Below, piece by piece: positions 35,171-44,600 of a stretch of 64,000 bases of DNA. This DNA comes from Winogradskyella tangerina (lineage in GTDB: Bacteria; Bacteroidota; Bacteroidia; Flavobacteriales; Flavobacteriaceae). The stretch covers positions 372,001 to 436,000 of the forward strand of contig NZ_QERF01000001.1 of NCBI RefSeq assembly GCF_003260205.1. The letters are read 5' to 3'. Numbering within the stretch: the first letter of the stretch is position 1; every line of letters begins with the position of its first letter. Position numbers and translations under genes: made by a program. The notes below the pieces were generated by a model. The model was not told where the DNA came from. It ran no database searches and saw nothing but the letters and a program-made list of their open reading frames with translations.

Positions 35171-35668
35171 ATGGAACTTTTTCTTGTGATTGTGGCGTTT
35201 CTGCTAATGCTTTTAGGAATAATAGGTAGTTTTTTGCCCGTGCTACCAGGGCCATTAACAAGTTGGGCTGGGTTTTTAGTTCTCCACTTTACCGAAGGCG
35301 TACAATTAAGTACAACGTTTTTGGTTGTTACAGCTATTGTAGCCATTGTTATCTATGTGTTAGATTATATTATACCTGCAATTGGTACCAAACGTTTTGG
35401 AGGCAGTAAAGCTGGTATGATCGGTACAACACTCGGATTACTTGTTGGTTTGTTCTCACCAATACCCTTTGGAATTGTTATTGGGCCATTTGTTGGTGCC
35501 TTAATTGGTGAGATGATACACAGAAATGATTCTAAGAAAGCTTTAAAGGCTGCCTTTGGTTCGTTTTTAGGTTTTATTGCCTCAACATTTTTAAAATTTA
35601 TCGTTGCTATTATTTTCCTCGGATTTTTTATCGTGAAGTTATCCGAACACAACGCAAGCTGGTTTTAA
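35171..35668 (+). CDS. DUF456 membrane protein
   Basis: 165 residues with five or so membrane segments. DUF456 features: LGIIGSFLPVLPGPLTSWAG, a central FGGSKAGMIGTTLGLLVGLF and GIVIGPFVGALIGEM. Glycine-rich helices suggest close packing or channel-like form; function unknown. Followed by a strong terminator. Confidence 0.93.
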   Translation: MELFLVIVAFLLMLLGIIGSFLPVLPGPLTSWAGFLVLHFTEGVQLSTTFLVVTAIVAIVIYVLDYIIPAIGTKRFGGSKAGMIGTTLGLLVGLFSPIPFGIVIGPFVGALIGEMIHRNDSKKALKAAFGSFLGFIASTFLKFIVAIIFLGFFIVKLSEHNASWF

Positions 35669-35677
35669 TCAAAAAAA

Positions 35678-35728
35678 AGCAAGAAAAAAACCTGATCGAG
35701 AGCTCAACCAGGTTTAATTTTTCTTGCT
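35678..35728 (+). terminator. Extended two-part terminator after DUF456
   Basis: AGCAAGAAAAA at 35679-35689 pairs with TTTTTCTTGCT at 35718-35728, and inside it AAACCTG pairs with CAGGTTT. The outer arms mean the hairpin can form on either strand. Confidence 0.75.
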
Positions 35729-35916
35729 ATTAACTCAACAATTACTTAAGAGGGATTAATTAATTCTTGTTGACTTGATGTAAATGTAGGTCAATACTTA
35801 ATATTTTTCTTGTGGTAAAACCGTAAACTTGATGCGGAAAAACCGTAATTTCTAACAATAGTAAGGCTTTCGAGAGGATTTTCAGACCGTGAAAAATCGC
35901 ACTTTTTTTAATTTTT

Positions 35917-36585
35917 TTAGAGATAACCTTTTTCTCTGGCCTCTTGAAGCAAGGTTTCGTCCTTTCCGTCAGTAACAGAAAATAGTAATTTGAGTTGTTT
36001 TTTACGCTTTTCAATGGCGCTTGTTGATAATGGAATGTACTCACTCAAACTCTTTGTTTTTATTCCTTGTGAAAGTAAGTGAAGAATTTTTCTGTTGATA
36101 TCATCAACATAGATTTCACTGGTTATGGTTTTCTTCACATAATTACTAACGGTACTGCTATAATACGGAGGGTATTTAAGTATCTGCTGAAATGCATCAG
36201 CTAATTCCATCGAGGTTAGATCGCTCTTAATTAAAAATCCATCTGGATTTATTTCCTTTATAATATTATGAATTCTGAAGGACTCATTAAACATGGTTAA
36301 AATAATGATTTTTGCCTCTGGCAAGACCTTTTTGGCTAGTAGCGCAAGGTCTTCACCTGAAGCATATCTTCCATCTTGAGAAGGTGGTAAACTAATATCA
36401 AAAAAGCATACATCGTATGGCGTGCCCTTCGAGGCACGGTTAATCATTAGTTGTGCAGTATCACAATTATTGGCCGTGTCGATCAGCAAGGTCTGATCGT
36501 CATCTTTGGTTGCCATCAATACATTCTGATAACCTTCAATAATGATTGGATGATCATCCACCATTAAGATGTTGATATGTTTCAT
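35917..36585 (-). CDS. NarL/LuxR-type response regulator
   Basis: 222 residues. Receiver domain with acidic pocket Asp10-Asp11 (ILMVDDHPIIIEGY) and phospho-acceptor Asp63 (FFDISLPP), then Thr/Lys positions in IIILTMFNES and FLIKSDLT. The C-terminal helix-turn-helix (about 150-215: ILHLLSQGIKTKSLSEYIPLSTSAIEKRKKQLK in pieces) is a divergent LuxR domain. It is 81 bp downstream of its probable partner, the HisKA_3 sensor kinase, on the same strand. Confidence 0.92.
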   Translation of the reverse strand: MKHINILMVDDHPIIIEGYQNVLMATKDDDQTLLIDTANNCDTAQLMINRASKGTPYDVCFFDISLPPSQDGRYASGEDLALLAKKVLPEAKIIILTMFNESFRIHNIIKEINPDGFLIKSDLTSMELADAFQQILKYPPYYSSTVSNYVKKTITSEIYVDDINRKILHLLSQGIKTKSLSEYIPLSTSAIEKRKKQLKLLFSVTDGKDETLLQEAREKGYL

Positions 36586-36666
36586 CTGTTTTTATTCAAA
36601 AGTTAGGGACAGATGGAATATGCCATTTATCGTCTATTCAAATCATAAATTTTCCAACAGCTTACT

Positions 36667-38706
36667 TCATGCCACTTTATCAGTGTAAGGAATTTTGACA
36701 TTAACCGTTGTACCATTTCCAGATTGAGAGGTGAAGGTGATTTTACCATTAATATCTTCAACACGAGATGTCATATTTTTAAGACCAATTCCTTTTTTGC
36801 TCTTTGAAGTATCGAAGCCCTCTCCATCATCTATGATGTCTAAGCAAATTACGTTTTTTTCTAGTGAAATACTAATTTTTATAGCTTTTGCATTGGCATG
36901 TTTATAAATATTTTGCATGGATTCTTGTATAATCCTGTAAATGTTGATTTTAGTTTTATTCGAAACCGAATCCCAACTAATGTCATCCGTAAAATTGAAT
37001 TCGTAGGCCAATCCATAAGCTTGCGTTTGATTCTCAATCAACTCTGAAACAATATCCATAAAACCTGAACCAGAAACAAAATCCGTATTTAATTCGTGAG
37101 AGATCTTCCGTATATCTTCTTCGATGGTTTTAAGCTGACCAATATAATTTGCCCTAGTCATCATAGCTTCTTTACCATCTTTAAAATTGATACTATCTAG
37201 GCTTAGTCTCGTTCCGAAAAGTCGTCCTAGTACACCATCGTGTAACTCTTCAGAGATCCGCTTCTTTTCTTGAGTTCTGGCCTCATCAACTTTATCTTGC
37301 TGGCTAAGCATAAGGTTATAAATATCTTCATTAGCCTTTTGCTGCACCTGAATTAACTTGAGCTTTCGATTTTTAGCACGCTGAGAAATAACCACATAAA
37401 CTAAAACTGCTGTTAACAATAGCCCTCCTGATAGAAGAACGAGGTAGAAGTTTTCTTTAGAGATTTGTTCGTTTTCTGCAGCAATCTGGTCGGTATCGAA
37501 TTCCAATCGGGCAAATTTGTTTCTAACATTACGTTCTACTTTAAGAAGACTATCTGTTAATTTAATATGCTCATTCAAATATACTTTTCCTTCTTCCCCT
37601 TCCTTTAATTCTGAAAGCAGCATCATGGATTCTAATAAAATATCATTTGAAGAAATTTGCTTGGATAAGGCGTATGCTTTCTCTGCATATTTTAAGGTGG
37701 AATCCTTTATCTTTAAATGATTATAAAACTTTGAAAGGTCAATGGTTACAGCCAACTTTGTAATATCATCATCTAGCTCTTTACTCAGTCGATAGGCCTC
37801 GTAAAACATTGTGCTCATATTGTCATAATCGGTATGACCGGCAAGCACTTTTGTGTAAGCTATATTGTTAATGATCAATGGATAAAAAGCTGGATCATAC
37901 TCTTCATAATCTTCTCTTTTGTCGATAAGACTTCTGTATAATTCGAGAGATTTCTCATAATCTAAAAGTTCCCTGTAAACACCTGCTTTATTGTTAATAG
38001 AAAGGGTTTCATTATATTCTCCATAATTCATTCGCTTTGCAATATCTAAAGCCTTTTCATGATACTGAAGCGATACTTCGTAGCGTTCTAGGTTTTGTGA
38101 TGTTACGCCTAGCAGATTATTCAAATCCCATAAATAGTCGAGATTTTCTTCAGTCGTTTGAAGTGTATTTCTCAATTTAACGGCTTTAATAGCGTTCTCT
38201 TCACTACCTATATAATCTTTCTCAGTATCTTGAATATCTGCTAATTGATAAAGTAAATACGCCTGTTCTTCAACTAGATTTAAGTTAGCGTATATATCAA
38301 GTGCATTCAAATAATAGTAGTAAGCACTATCGTTTTGAATTTTTATCTTATGGTAAGAACCCAGATTAAAATTGGCTACTGCAATTGCAGTCGTGTCTTT
38401 TAGCTTGTTTGCTAGTGCTAAGTTTTCTAGATTAACTTTTTTGTAGTCTTCGTACTTTTCGGCCTCAAAAAGTACGACTGAAAGGTTTCTGTTACTGAGT
38501 AGAATTGTCGAATCAACCTTTGTTTTATAGGATAACTTTACAGCTTGTAACGCATAATCAATTCTAGATTCTAATGATTCTGTGTTGCTTTTGGATTTAG
38601 CCCTCAAGGCCAAAATACGATCTAAGTCCTTAGTGGCCTCATTGCTCTGTGCATGAACAATGATGGAGAAGAATAAAGCAATTATGGTGGGTAACTTATA
38701 ATTCAA
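36667..38706 (-). CDS. Sensor histidine kinase with periplasmic TPR region (HisKA_3 type)
   Basis: 679 residues. It starts at TTG: an in-frame stop lies four codons upstream and the first residues already form a signal peptide (LPTIIALFFSIIVHAQ). Residues about 25-395 are TPR repeats (for example NLGSYHKIKIQNDSAYYYYLNALD in parts, TKLAVTIDLSKFYNHL). A membrane segment at about 425-445 (FYLVLLSGGLLLTAVLVYVVI) leads to a HisKA_3 phospho-His helix (RISEELHDGVLGRLFG) and an HATPase domain (RIIQESMQNIYKHANA, DDGEGFD, KKGIGLKNM). This architecture is widespread in Flavobacteria and pairs with the NarL-type regulator downstream. A TAAATTTG box sits 28 bp upstream. Confidence 0.92.
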   Translation of the reverse strand: MNYKLPTIIALFFSIIVHAQSNEATKDLDRILALRAKSKSNTESLESRIDYALQAVKLSYKTKVDSTILLSNRNLSVVLFEAEKYEDYKKVNLENLALANKLKDTTAIAVANFNLGSYHKIKIQNDSAYYYYLNALDIYANLNLVEEQAYLLYQLADIQDTEKDYIGSEENAIKAVKLRNTLQTTEENLDYLWDLNNLLGVTSQNLERYEVSLQYHEKALDIAKRMNYGEYNETLSINNKAGVYRELLDYEKSLELYRSLIDKREDYEEYDPAFYPLIINNIAYTKVLAGHTDYDNMSTMFYEAYRLSKELDDDITKLAVTIDLSKFYNHLKIKDSTLKYAEKAYALSKQISSNDILLESMMLLSELKEGEEGKVYLNEHIKLTDSLLKVERNVRNKFARLEFDTDQIAAENEQISKENFYLVLLSGGLLLTAVLVYVVISQRAKNRKLKLIQVQQKANEDIYNLMLSQQDKVDEARTQEKKRISEELHDGVLGRLFGTRLSLDSINFKDGKEAMMTRANYIGQLKTIEEDIRKISHELNTDFVSGSGFMDIVSELIENQTQAYGLAYEFNFTDDISWDSVSNKTKINIYRIIQESMQNIYKHANAKAIKISISLEKNVICLDIIDDGEGFDTSKSKKGIGLKNMTSRVEDINGKITFTSQSGNGTTVNVKIPYTDKVA

Positions 38707-38733
38707 TGGATTTCTCTAAACCTGTATGTCATC

Positions 38734-38741
38734 CAAATTTA
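38734..38741 (-). promoter_or_regulatory. -7 box of the sensor-kinase operon
   Basis: TAAATTTG on the minus strand, matching TAnnTTTG, placed 27 bp before the TTG start codon at 38706. No clear -33 TTG was found. Confidence 0.4.
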
Positions 38742-38845
38742 GAATAAATTATGACTTTATCTCTTATAATCTGTCATCTTTATTAAACAAGTATAGCCTT
38801 TATTATAAAATAACAAAGGCTAATTATATATATTAAAAGAAAGTT

Positions 38846-39016
38846 TTATCCTTGCGTTTGGACTTTACCTTTTTTTCTTACGTGCGCTACAAAATCATAC
38901 GATTTAACTTCTTTGTAAGTTGGCTCGTTCTCAGCTACAACCTTATCAGATTGTACACCAGATACAGTTAACATAGCAATGGCAACTAAGGCTAAAGTAA
39001 TTTTTAGGGTTTTCAT
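38846..39016 (-). CDS. Small secreted peptide, 56 residues
   Basis: An ATG at 39016 opens a 57-codon frame ending TAA at 38846-38848. The product starts MKTLKITLALVAIAMLTVSG, a typical signal peptide, followed by a short charged tail rich in Val/Lys ending RKKGKVQTQG; the mature peptide would be about 33 residues. The frame is in Flavobacteria-like codon use and has no competing gene. It lies upstream of and on the same strand as the sensor kinase, with 139 bp between. No family recognised; it could be a peptide signal or just a short envelope protein. Confidence 0.55.
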   Translation of the reverse strand: MKTLKITLALVAIAMLTVSGVQSDKVVAENEPTYKEVKSYDFVAHVRKKGKVQTQG

Positions 39017-39441
39017 ATGTCTCAATTTAGGGTTTAATAAATAGTCAATATTAAATTGCGTAACGATTTTCGCTACATTTTGAGGGAGGAAAATGGATAA
39101 TTAACTATTGTAGGTTTTTAACCTAAATTGCACTAAAATAAAACGAGGGACGTTTTAGTAAATGTTTAATGGATAATAAATTTTCTTGAAAGTATGATTT
39201 GAGGGCTTACAAGAGCTAACAAATATATAAGGAATTGCTTCACACACAAAAGAATCATCGATAAAATGCAAATAAACACCGATTAAATGCGTTTTTTTGG
39301 TTAATTTCTTGTTGAAAAGTTCAAAATTAATAAGCTGGTACGTATTCTAATAGGGTATCAAATTTCAAAAATAAGCCAGCTAGAATTCCATATAATCAGT
39401 CATATTTTAAGATCTAACGTCATCTAATTGATGTTTTTTAT
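39017..39441. other. 425-bp intergenic stretch, nothing recognised
   Basis: AT-rich, no open frame with coding character on either strand and no clear hairpin or known RNA pattern. It probably contains the promoter of the small peptide gene. Confidence 0.5.
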
Positions 39442-39759
39442 CTATAAATCGAGTATGGTAAAACTCCAATTGCCTTTAATAAACTGACCATTATTCCCTT
39501 TAATGATTCCAACTTGAAAATCCTTCTTAGTTCTAAACAAATAACCAATTGCAGAAAAAAAGAAATCCTGATCACCATCATCTACAAGCTCTTGCGTAAG
39601 TTGAATAATATAATTTTTGGTTAGTACAAGACATTTTGGAAGTACAACTCTATACATATTTGAGTCATAAACATTCATGGTATCAATCTTAATTCCTGGT
39701 GTAGCATTATAAATGGTTCCGTCTGCTCTAACATTTCCAACGGCAATTACTCTTGGCAT
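39442..39759 (-). CDS. Hypothetical protein, 105 residues
   Basis: No signal peptide and no membrane segment. Beta-rich sequence (IAVGNVRADGTIYNATPGIKI, YRVVLPKCLVLTKNYIIQLTQ split, FFFSAIGYLFRTKKDFQVGII) with regular polar-hydrophobic alternation, which suggests a small beta-sandwich. I recognise no family. Its promoter region holds an 18-bp perfect palindrome (39819-39836). Codon use looks like the rest of the window. Confidence 0.6.
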   Translation of the reverse strand: MPRVIAVGNVRADGTIYNATPGIKIDTMNVYDSNMYRVVLPKCLVLTKNYIIQLTQELVDDGDQDFFFSAIGYLFRTKKDFQVGIIKGNNGQFIKGNWSFTILDL

Positions 39760-39818
39760 AATTTATTGATTTTGAAGTTAATAGTTCTCTAAATTACAAC
39801 CGAAAAGCTGGCAATACT

Positions 39819-39836
39819 ATACGTAGAACTACGTAT
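39819..39836. promoter_or_regulatory. 18-bp perfect palindrome upstream of the 39442-39759 gene
   Basis: ATACGTAGAACTACGTAT: ATACGTAG and CTACGTAT around a 2-bp centre. It is 60 bp before the start codon, where an operator for a dimeric regulator would be expected. The binding protein is unknown. Confidence 0.5.
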
Positions 39837-39899
39837 TTTAACTTGAAAAAACAATGAAGAAGATTTGTAATTGTGTAGTTTGAATTTCGCTTAAACAAA

Positions 39900-40010
39900 A
39901 AAGCATCCCGATTTACCTGTATAATTCTACTTCGCTAAAGCTTCGTAGAACGAGGAAAAAAGGAAAGCCTTTCATCGGTAAGATTCCAATTAACTTGGAA
40001 ATCTTACAAC
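39900..40010. other. Cluster of inverted repeats between hypothetical gene and tRNA-Asp
   Basis: Several nested arms are visible: CCGAT (39908-39912) with ATCGG (39974-39978); TTCTAC (39925-39930) with GTAGAA (39945-39950); GTAAGATTCCAA (39978-39989) with TTGGAAATCTTAC (39995-40007, one extra A). No open frame. Could be a structured RNA or a degraded repeat element. Confidence 0.4.
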
Positions 40011-40055
40011 TACATCCTAACGTTAACAGTCAGGACAACACAACGTCTTTATACT

Positions 40056-40085
40056 AAAAAAGCTCTAATTTCTCAGAGCCCTTTT
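40056..40085 (-). terminator. Terminator of tRNA-Asp
   Basis: On the minus strand, AAAAGGGCTCT, loop, AGAGCTTTTTT: a 6-bp stem with T run, directly downstream of the tRNA. Confidence 0.75.
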
Positions 40086-40095
40086 GCAATTTTTG

Positions 40096-40169
40096 CGGTC
40101 TGGACGGGACTCGAACCCGCGACCCCCTGCGTGACAGGCAGATATTCTAACCAGCTGAACTACCAGACC
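40096..40169 (-). tRNA. tRNA-Asp (anticodon GTC)
   Basis: 74 nt from 40169 to 40096. GGTCTGG acceptor strand pairs with CCAGACC; D-loop AGCTGGTTAGA, anticodon loop CTGTCAC (GTC), T-arm CGGGTTCGAGTCCCG, discriminator G73 as expected for tRNA-Asp. CCA is not encoded. Confidence 0.97.
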
Positions 40170-40244
40170 GTTGCATAATTGCGAGGGCAAATATACATTG
40201 CATTTTTAATTCCGCAAACAAAAATGATAAAAATATTAACCCGT

Positions 40245-41174
40245 CTAAACAAATTTTTGGCGCTCTATCATATAGGTAGTTAAAATTTGATTGAAGCCCT
40301 TAGTAATGTCAGCCTCAACATATTTTATACGATACTGGCCACACTTTAAACGTAAGTCATTAAAGTAGTCACTTACAGCTTTTTCGTAATTCTCCTTTAC
40401 ATTATCTGGATACAAATTAATGAAATCTCCAGTTTCTACATCGATAAATCGTTTTGGTCTATTATCGAAATCGAAACTTAATTCCTTAGACTTATCAAAC
40501 ACATGAAACAATACAACTTCGTGTTTGTTGTGCTTCAAATGACGTAAAGCTTCAAATAACTTGTCATCGTCTTCAGACGTTTGAAACATATCCGTAAAAA
40601 CAAAGATCAATGAACGCCTATGGATCTTTTCTGCTATTTGATGTAAATAGGTATAGGTTTCAGTAGTTTTTGAATCTGGTTTGGAGACTACAGCTTCACT
40701 AAGTTTACTCAATAGCATCTGATGATGCCGCTCACTACCTTTTTCAGGTGCATAAAAATCATACGTATCACTGTAAATACTCAAACCAACAGCATCGCGT
40801 TGCTTTTTCAGAATATGCATCAAAGATGCACAAGCCAATGCCGAAAAGGCTGATTTATTAAGATTATCGATAGTTGTACCTGCAGATTCAGGATAGTGCA
40901 TGGATGTACTATTATCTAGTATTAGATGACACCGCAGATTGGTTTCCTCATCATAACGCTTAGTGTAAAGTCGATCGGTTTTGGCGTAAAGCTTCCAGTC
41001 GATATGCTTGGTGCTTTCACCATGGTTATAGATCTTATGCTCGGCAAACTCTGCGGAAAATCCATGAAACGGACTCTTATGCATCCCTGCAATAAATCCT
41101 TCAACGACTTGCTTGGCGAGTAATTCTAGATTCTTAAAACCGCCTGCTTTATTTAATTCAACTTGTAAATCCAT
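40245..41174 (-). CDS. DUF58 domain protein
   Basis: 309 residues, no membrane segment. DUF58 hallmark near residues 48-75: AEHKIYNHGESTKHIDWK and LYAKTDRLYTKRYDEETN; then a vWA-like fold beginning LILDNSTSMHYP (MIDAS-like DxSxS) and SLIFVFTDMFQT. In Bacteroidota such proteins usually sit in MoxR/Bat operons; here neither moxR nor batA is adjacent and a terminator separates it from trxA, so this copy stands alone in the window. Confidence 0.9.
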   Translation of the reverse strand: MDLQVELNKAGGFKNLELLAKQVVEGFIAGMHKSPFHGFSAEFAEHKIYNHGESTKHIDWKLYAKTDRLYTKRYDEETNLRCHLILDNSTSMHYPESAGTTIDNLNKSAFSALACASLMHILKKQRDAVGLSIYSDTYDFYAPEKGSERHHQMLLSKLSEAVVSKPDSKTTETYTYLHQIAEKIHRRSLIFVFTDMFQTSEDDDKLFEALRHLKHNKHEVVLFHVFDKSKELSFDFDNRPKRFIDVETGDFINLYPDNVKENYEKAVSDYFNDLRLKCGQYRIKYVEADITKGFNQILTTYMIERQKFV

Positions 41175-41188
41175 GAGTTACCGAAACT

Positions 41189-41219
41189 AAAAAAGGTTTG
41201 TCATAACGACAAACCTTTT
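41189..41219 (-). terminator. Terminator of trxA
   Basis: AAAAAGGTTTGTC (41190-41202), loop ATAAC, GACAAACCTTTT (41208-41219), between trxA and the DUF58 gene. On the minus strand it ends in a T run. Confidence 0.85.
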
Positions 41220-41243
41220 ATCATTTCTTTTAGAGTATATCTA

Positions 41244-41561
41244 TTATAATAGAGCGTCGATAGCGTCTGCGTAAGCATTCTTTGGTGCTACACCAACCTG
41301 ACGACCTACTACCTCTCCGTTTTGGAATACTAATACCGTAGGAATGTTTCTAACACCATACTTGGCAGCAAACTCCTGATTAGAATCAACATCTACTTTA
41401 CCAACTATAGCCTTTCCTTCATATTCATTGCTGATCTCGTCAATGATCGGTCCTACCATACGACAAGGTCCACACCAAGCCGCCCAAAAATCTACCATTA
41501 CTGGTTTATCACTCTTCAATACCGTTTCTTCAAACGTTGCATCTGTTATTTCTAGTGCCAT
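41244..41561 (-). CDS. trxA: Thioredoxin
   Basis: 105 residues, the standard length. Active site WCGPC in VDFWAAWCGPCRM; the cis-Pro loop RNIPTVLVF and KVDVDSN are in place. No signal peptide: cytoplasmic disulfide reductant. Its own terminator follows. Confidence 0.97.
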   Translation of the reverse strand: MALEITDATFEETVLKSDKPVMVDFWAAWCGPCRMVGPIIDEISNEYEGKAIVGKVDVDSNQEFAAKYGVRNIPTVLVFQNGEVVGRQVGVAPKNAYADAIDALL

Positions 41562-41677
41562 AATATTATATTTAATGTATTTTACTTCAGTTTAATATGC
41601 AATATTAGTCAAAAAATATTCCAAACCTTACGTGGCTTACATTCGATTTGGTTATGCTACCATTGTTTGGTTTTATG

Positions 41678-44600
41678 CTAATTCAATTTATACATCACAT
41701 CCAATTCCTTCAACTCGTAAAGAAGCTCTTGCGAAATCTTCACTTTTTGTTTTCTACTGGGCATTGTGAGCTTTAACTTGTCTTCATTATCATAAACGAC
41801 AAAACTGAGCGTATGATTGCCCTGATGTAACCTGAACATATCTTGCAAATCAGCGATTTTATCTTTTTCCAGATCGTCGATATTCAACTGGATGGATAAT
41901 TTCTTAGCATAGGCATCCATTACATCATGCAGCAGTTGGAAATTATTAAATTGAATTCTCGGCTCTCCTTTCTGACCAGTTTCACGATTCATCCAGCCTT
42001 CTTTTACAAAAGCTCGCACATACACGAAAGAATTCTGAACCAAGAAATGTCTAAACTTCAGATAATCTTCGCCAAAAATTCTGAATTCATAGCTATCGGT
42101 ATAATCTTCAATCGTAAAAGCTGCCCAGCCTTTACCTTGCTTACTCACACGATGCTGAATATCGGTAACCACACCACCAAAAGTGACTTCTCTGTTCACA
42201 ATAGTTTGAAGATCCTTGAATACCGAAACCGTACCGTTACAGAAGGTTTGCATTTCAATTTTGAAATCATCTAAAGGATGCCCTGAAATATAAATCCCTA
42301 CAACCTCTTTTTCTCTTGAAAGCTTTTCCATAGTTCCCCATTCTTCACATGGCGGCACTTGCGGTTCTGGTATTTGAACCTCGCTCGTATTTCCGAATAA
42401 ACTCACCTGAGCTGAGTTTTCATTTTCCTGATATTTAGCGCCATATCGTATGGCCTTTTCTAAAAAGGTAACATTATCACCTTCGTGCGCAAAATACTGT
42501 GCGCGATGTGTCTCTTTAAAGCAATCAAATCCACCAGCATTAGCTAATCCTTCAAATGATTTTTTATTTGCTGCTCTTAGGTCTATTCGTTTTGCCAGAT
42601 CGAAAATTGACTTGTAATTACCATCCTTCTTTCGATTTTCAACAATCGTCTTCACAGCCCCATGACCAACACCTTTAATGGCTCCCATACCGAAGCGCAC
42701 GGCATTGTCCTTATTTACCGAGAACTTATAGTAACTTTCATTGACATCCGGACCTAATACAGGCAATCGCATGCGCTTACATTCTTCCATAAAGAAAGTG
42801 ACCTGCTTAATGTCGTTCATGTTATTAGAGAGCACTGCAGCCATATATTCAGCCGGATAATGTGCTTTTAAATATGCCGTTTGATAAGCAATCCATGCGT
42901 AACAAGTAGAGTGCGACTTATTGAATGCGTAACTCGCAAAAGCTTCCCAGTCTTTCCATATCTTTTCTAATTTATCTTTATCCATGCCCTTTGCCGCGGC
43001 CTGATCAATAAATTTTGGCTTCATTTTATCCAGAACGGCTTTCTGCTTTTTACCCATCGCCTTTCGGAGGACATCGGCTTCACCTTTGGTAAAATCAGCC
43101 AATTTCTGTGACAATAACATTACCTGCTCCTGGTATACCGTAATCCCGTAGGTTTCCTTGAGGTATTCTTCCATTTCAGGCAAATCGTAGATAATCTCTT
43201 CTTTACCGTGTTTACGATTAATAAAACTTGGTATGTATTCCATCGGTCCAGGGCGATAAAGGGCATTCATCGCAATGAGATCATCAAAAACGGTTGGTTT
43301 AAGATGCTTCATATGCTTTTGCATCCCCGGAGATTCATACTGAAATATCCCTACTGTTTCACCACGTTGGAAAAGTTCATAGGTTTCTTCGTCATCTAAT
43401 GGGAAATTTTCAGGGTCTAATTCAATACCATGTTTTGCTTTCACAATTTTGACAGTATCCTTAATTAAGGTTAAAGTTTTTAGTCCGAGGAAATCCATTT
43501 TCAGAAGACCTGCACTTTCAACCACTGAGTTGTCAAATTGAGTTACATATAAATCCGAATCCTTCGCTGTTGCAACAGGAACATAATTCGTTATATCGCC
43601 TGGTGTAATGATCACACCACATGCATGAATACCTGTATTCCTAACCGATCCTTCTAAAACTCGAGCCTGATTAACCGTTTCTGCCTGTAAATCTTCACCG
43701 TCTGAAATGTTAAGTAACTGATTAACTTTTTCTAGTTCTTCCTGTCGGAATTTTTGAGCCAATTCTTTTTCACTCTTTCCAAATATTTTGCCAAGTTTAG
43801 ACATATTTGGAATGAGCTTCGCAATATGATCCGCTTCGTTCAGTGGCAGGTCTAACACACGTGCCGTATCGCGAATGGAAGATTTCGCAGCCATAGTACC
43901 GTAGGTGATGATCTGCGCCACCTGATTAGCACCATACTTGTCGATCACATATTGCATAACTCGTCCACGACCTTCATCATCAAAATCGATATCAATATCG
44001 GGCATGCTCACACGATCTGGATTCAGAAAACGCTCAAAAAGTAGATCGTACTTTATAGGATCGATATTAGTAATCCAGAGACAATAGGCCACCACCGACC
44101 CTGCAGCCGAACCACGTCCTGGACCCACCGAAACATCCATATTTCTGGCTTCGCGGATAAAATCCTCAACAATCAAAAAGTAACCCGGATACCCTGTATT
44201 TTCAATAACGCTCAATTCAAAATCGAGTCGTTCTTTTATTTCTGGTGTAATCTCTCCATAACGCTTTTTTGCCCCTTCGTAAGTAAGATGCTTTAAGTAG
44301 GCGTTTTCCCCACGTTTTCCACCATCGGTCTCATCTTTTTCATCTTTGAATTCATTCGGAATATCGAATGCTGGAAGTAAAACATCTCTTGCTAATTCGA
44401 AAGGTTCAATCTTATCAACAACCTCTTGAATATTCATAATAGCTTCAGGAATATCTCTAAACAAGGTCTTCATTTCTTCCGAAGACTTAAAGTAATACTC
44501 CTGATTTGGCAAGCCGTAGCGATAGCCACGACCGCGACCTATGGGAGTGGCTTGCTTTTCGCCATCTTTCACACATAAAAGAATATCATGGGCGTTGGCA

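Noticed and set aside
35760-36044. 94-residue open frame overlapping the response regulator
   Set aside because: It overlaps the C-terminal helix-turn-helix of the regulator in another frame and has no start context or recognised motif.
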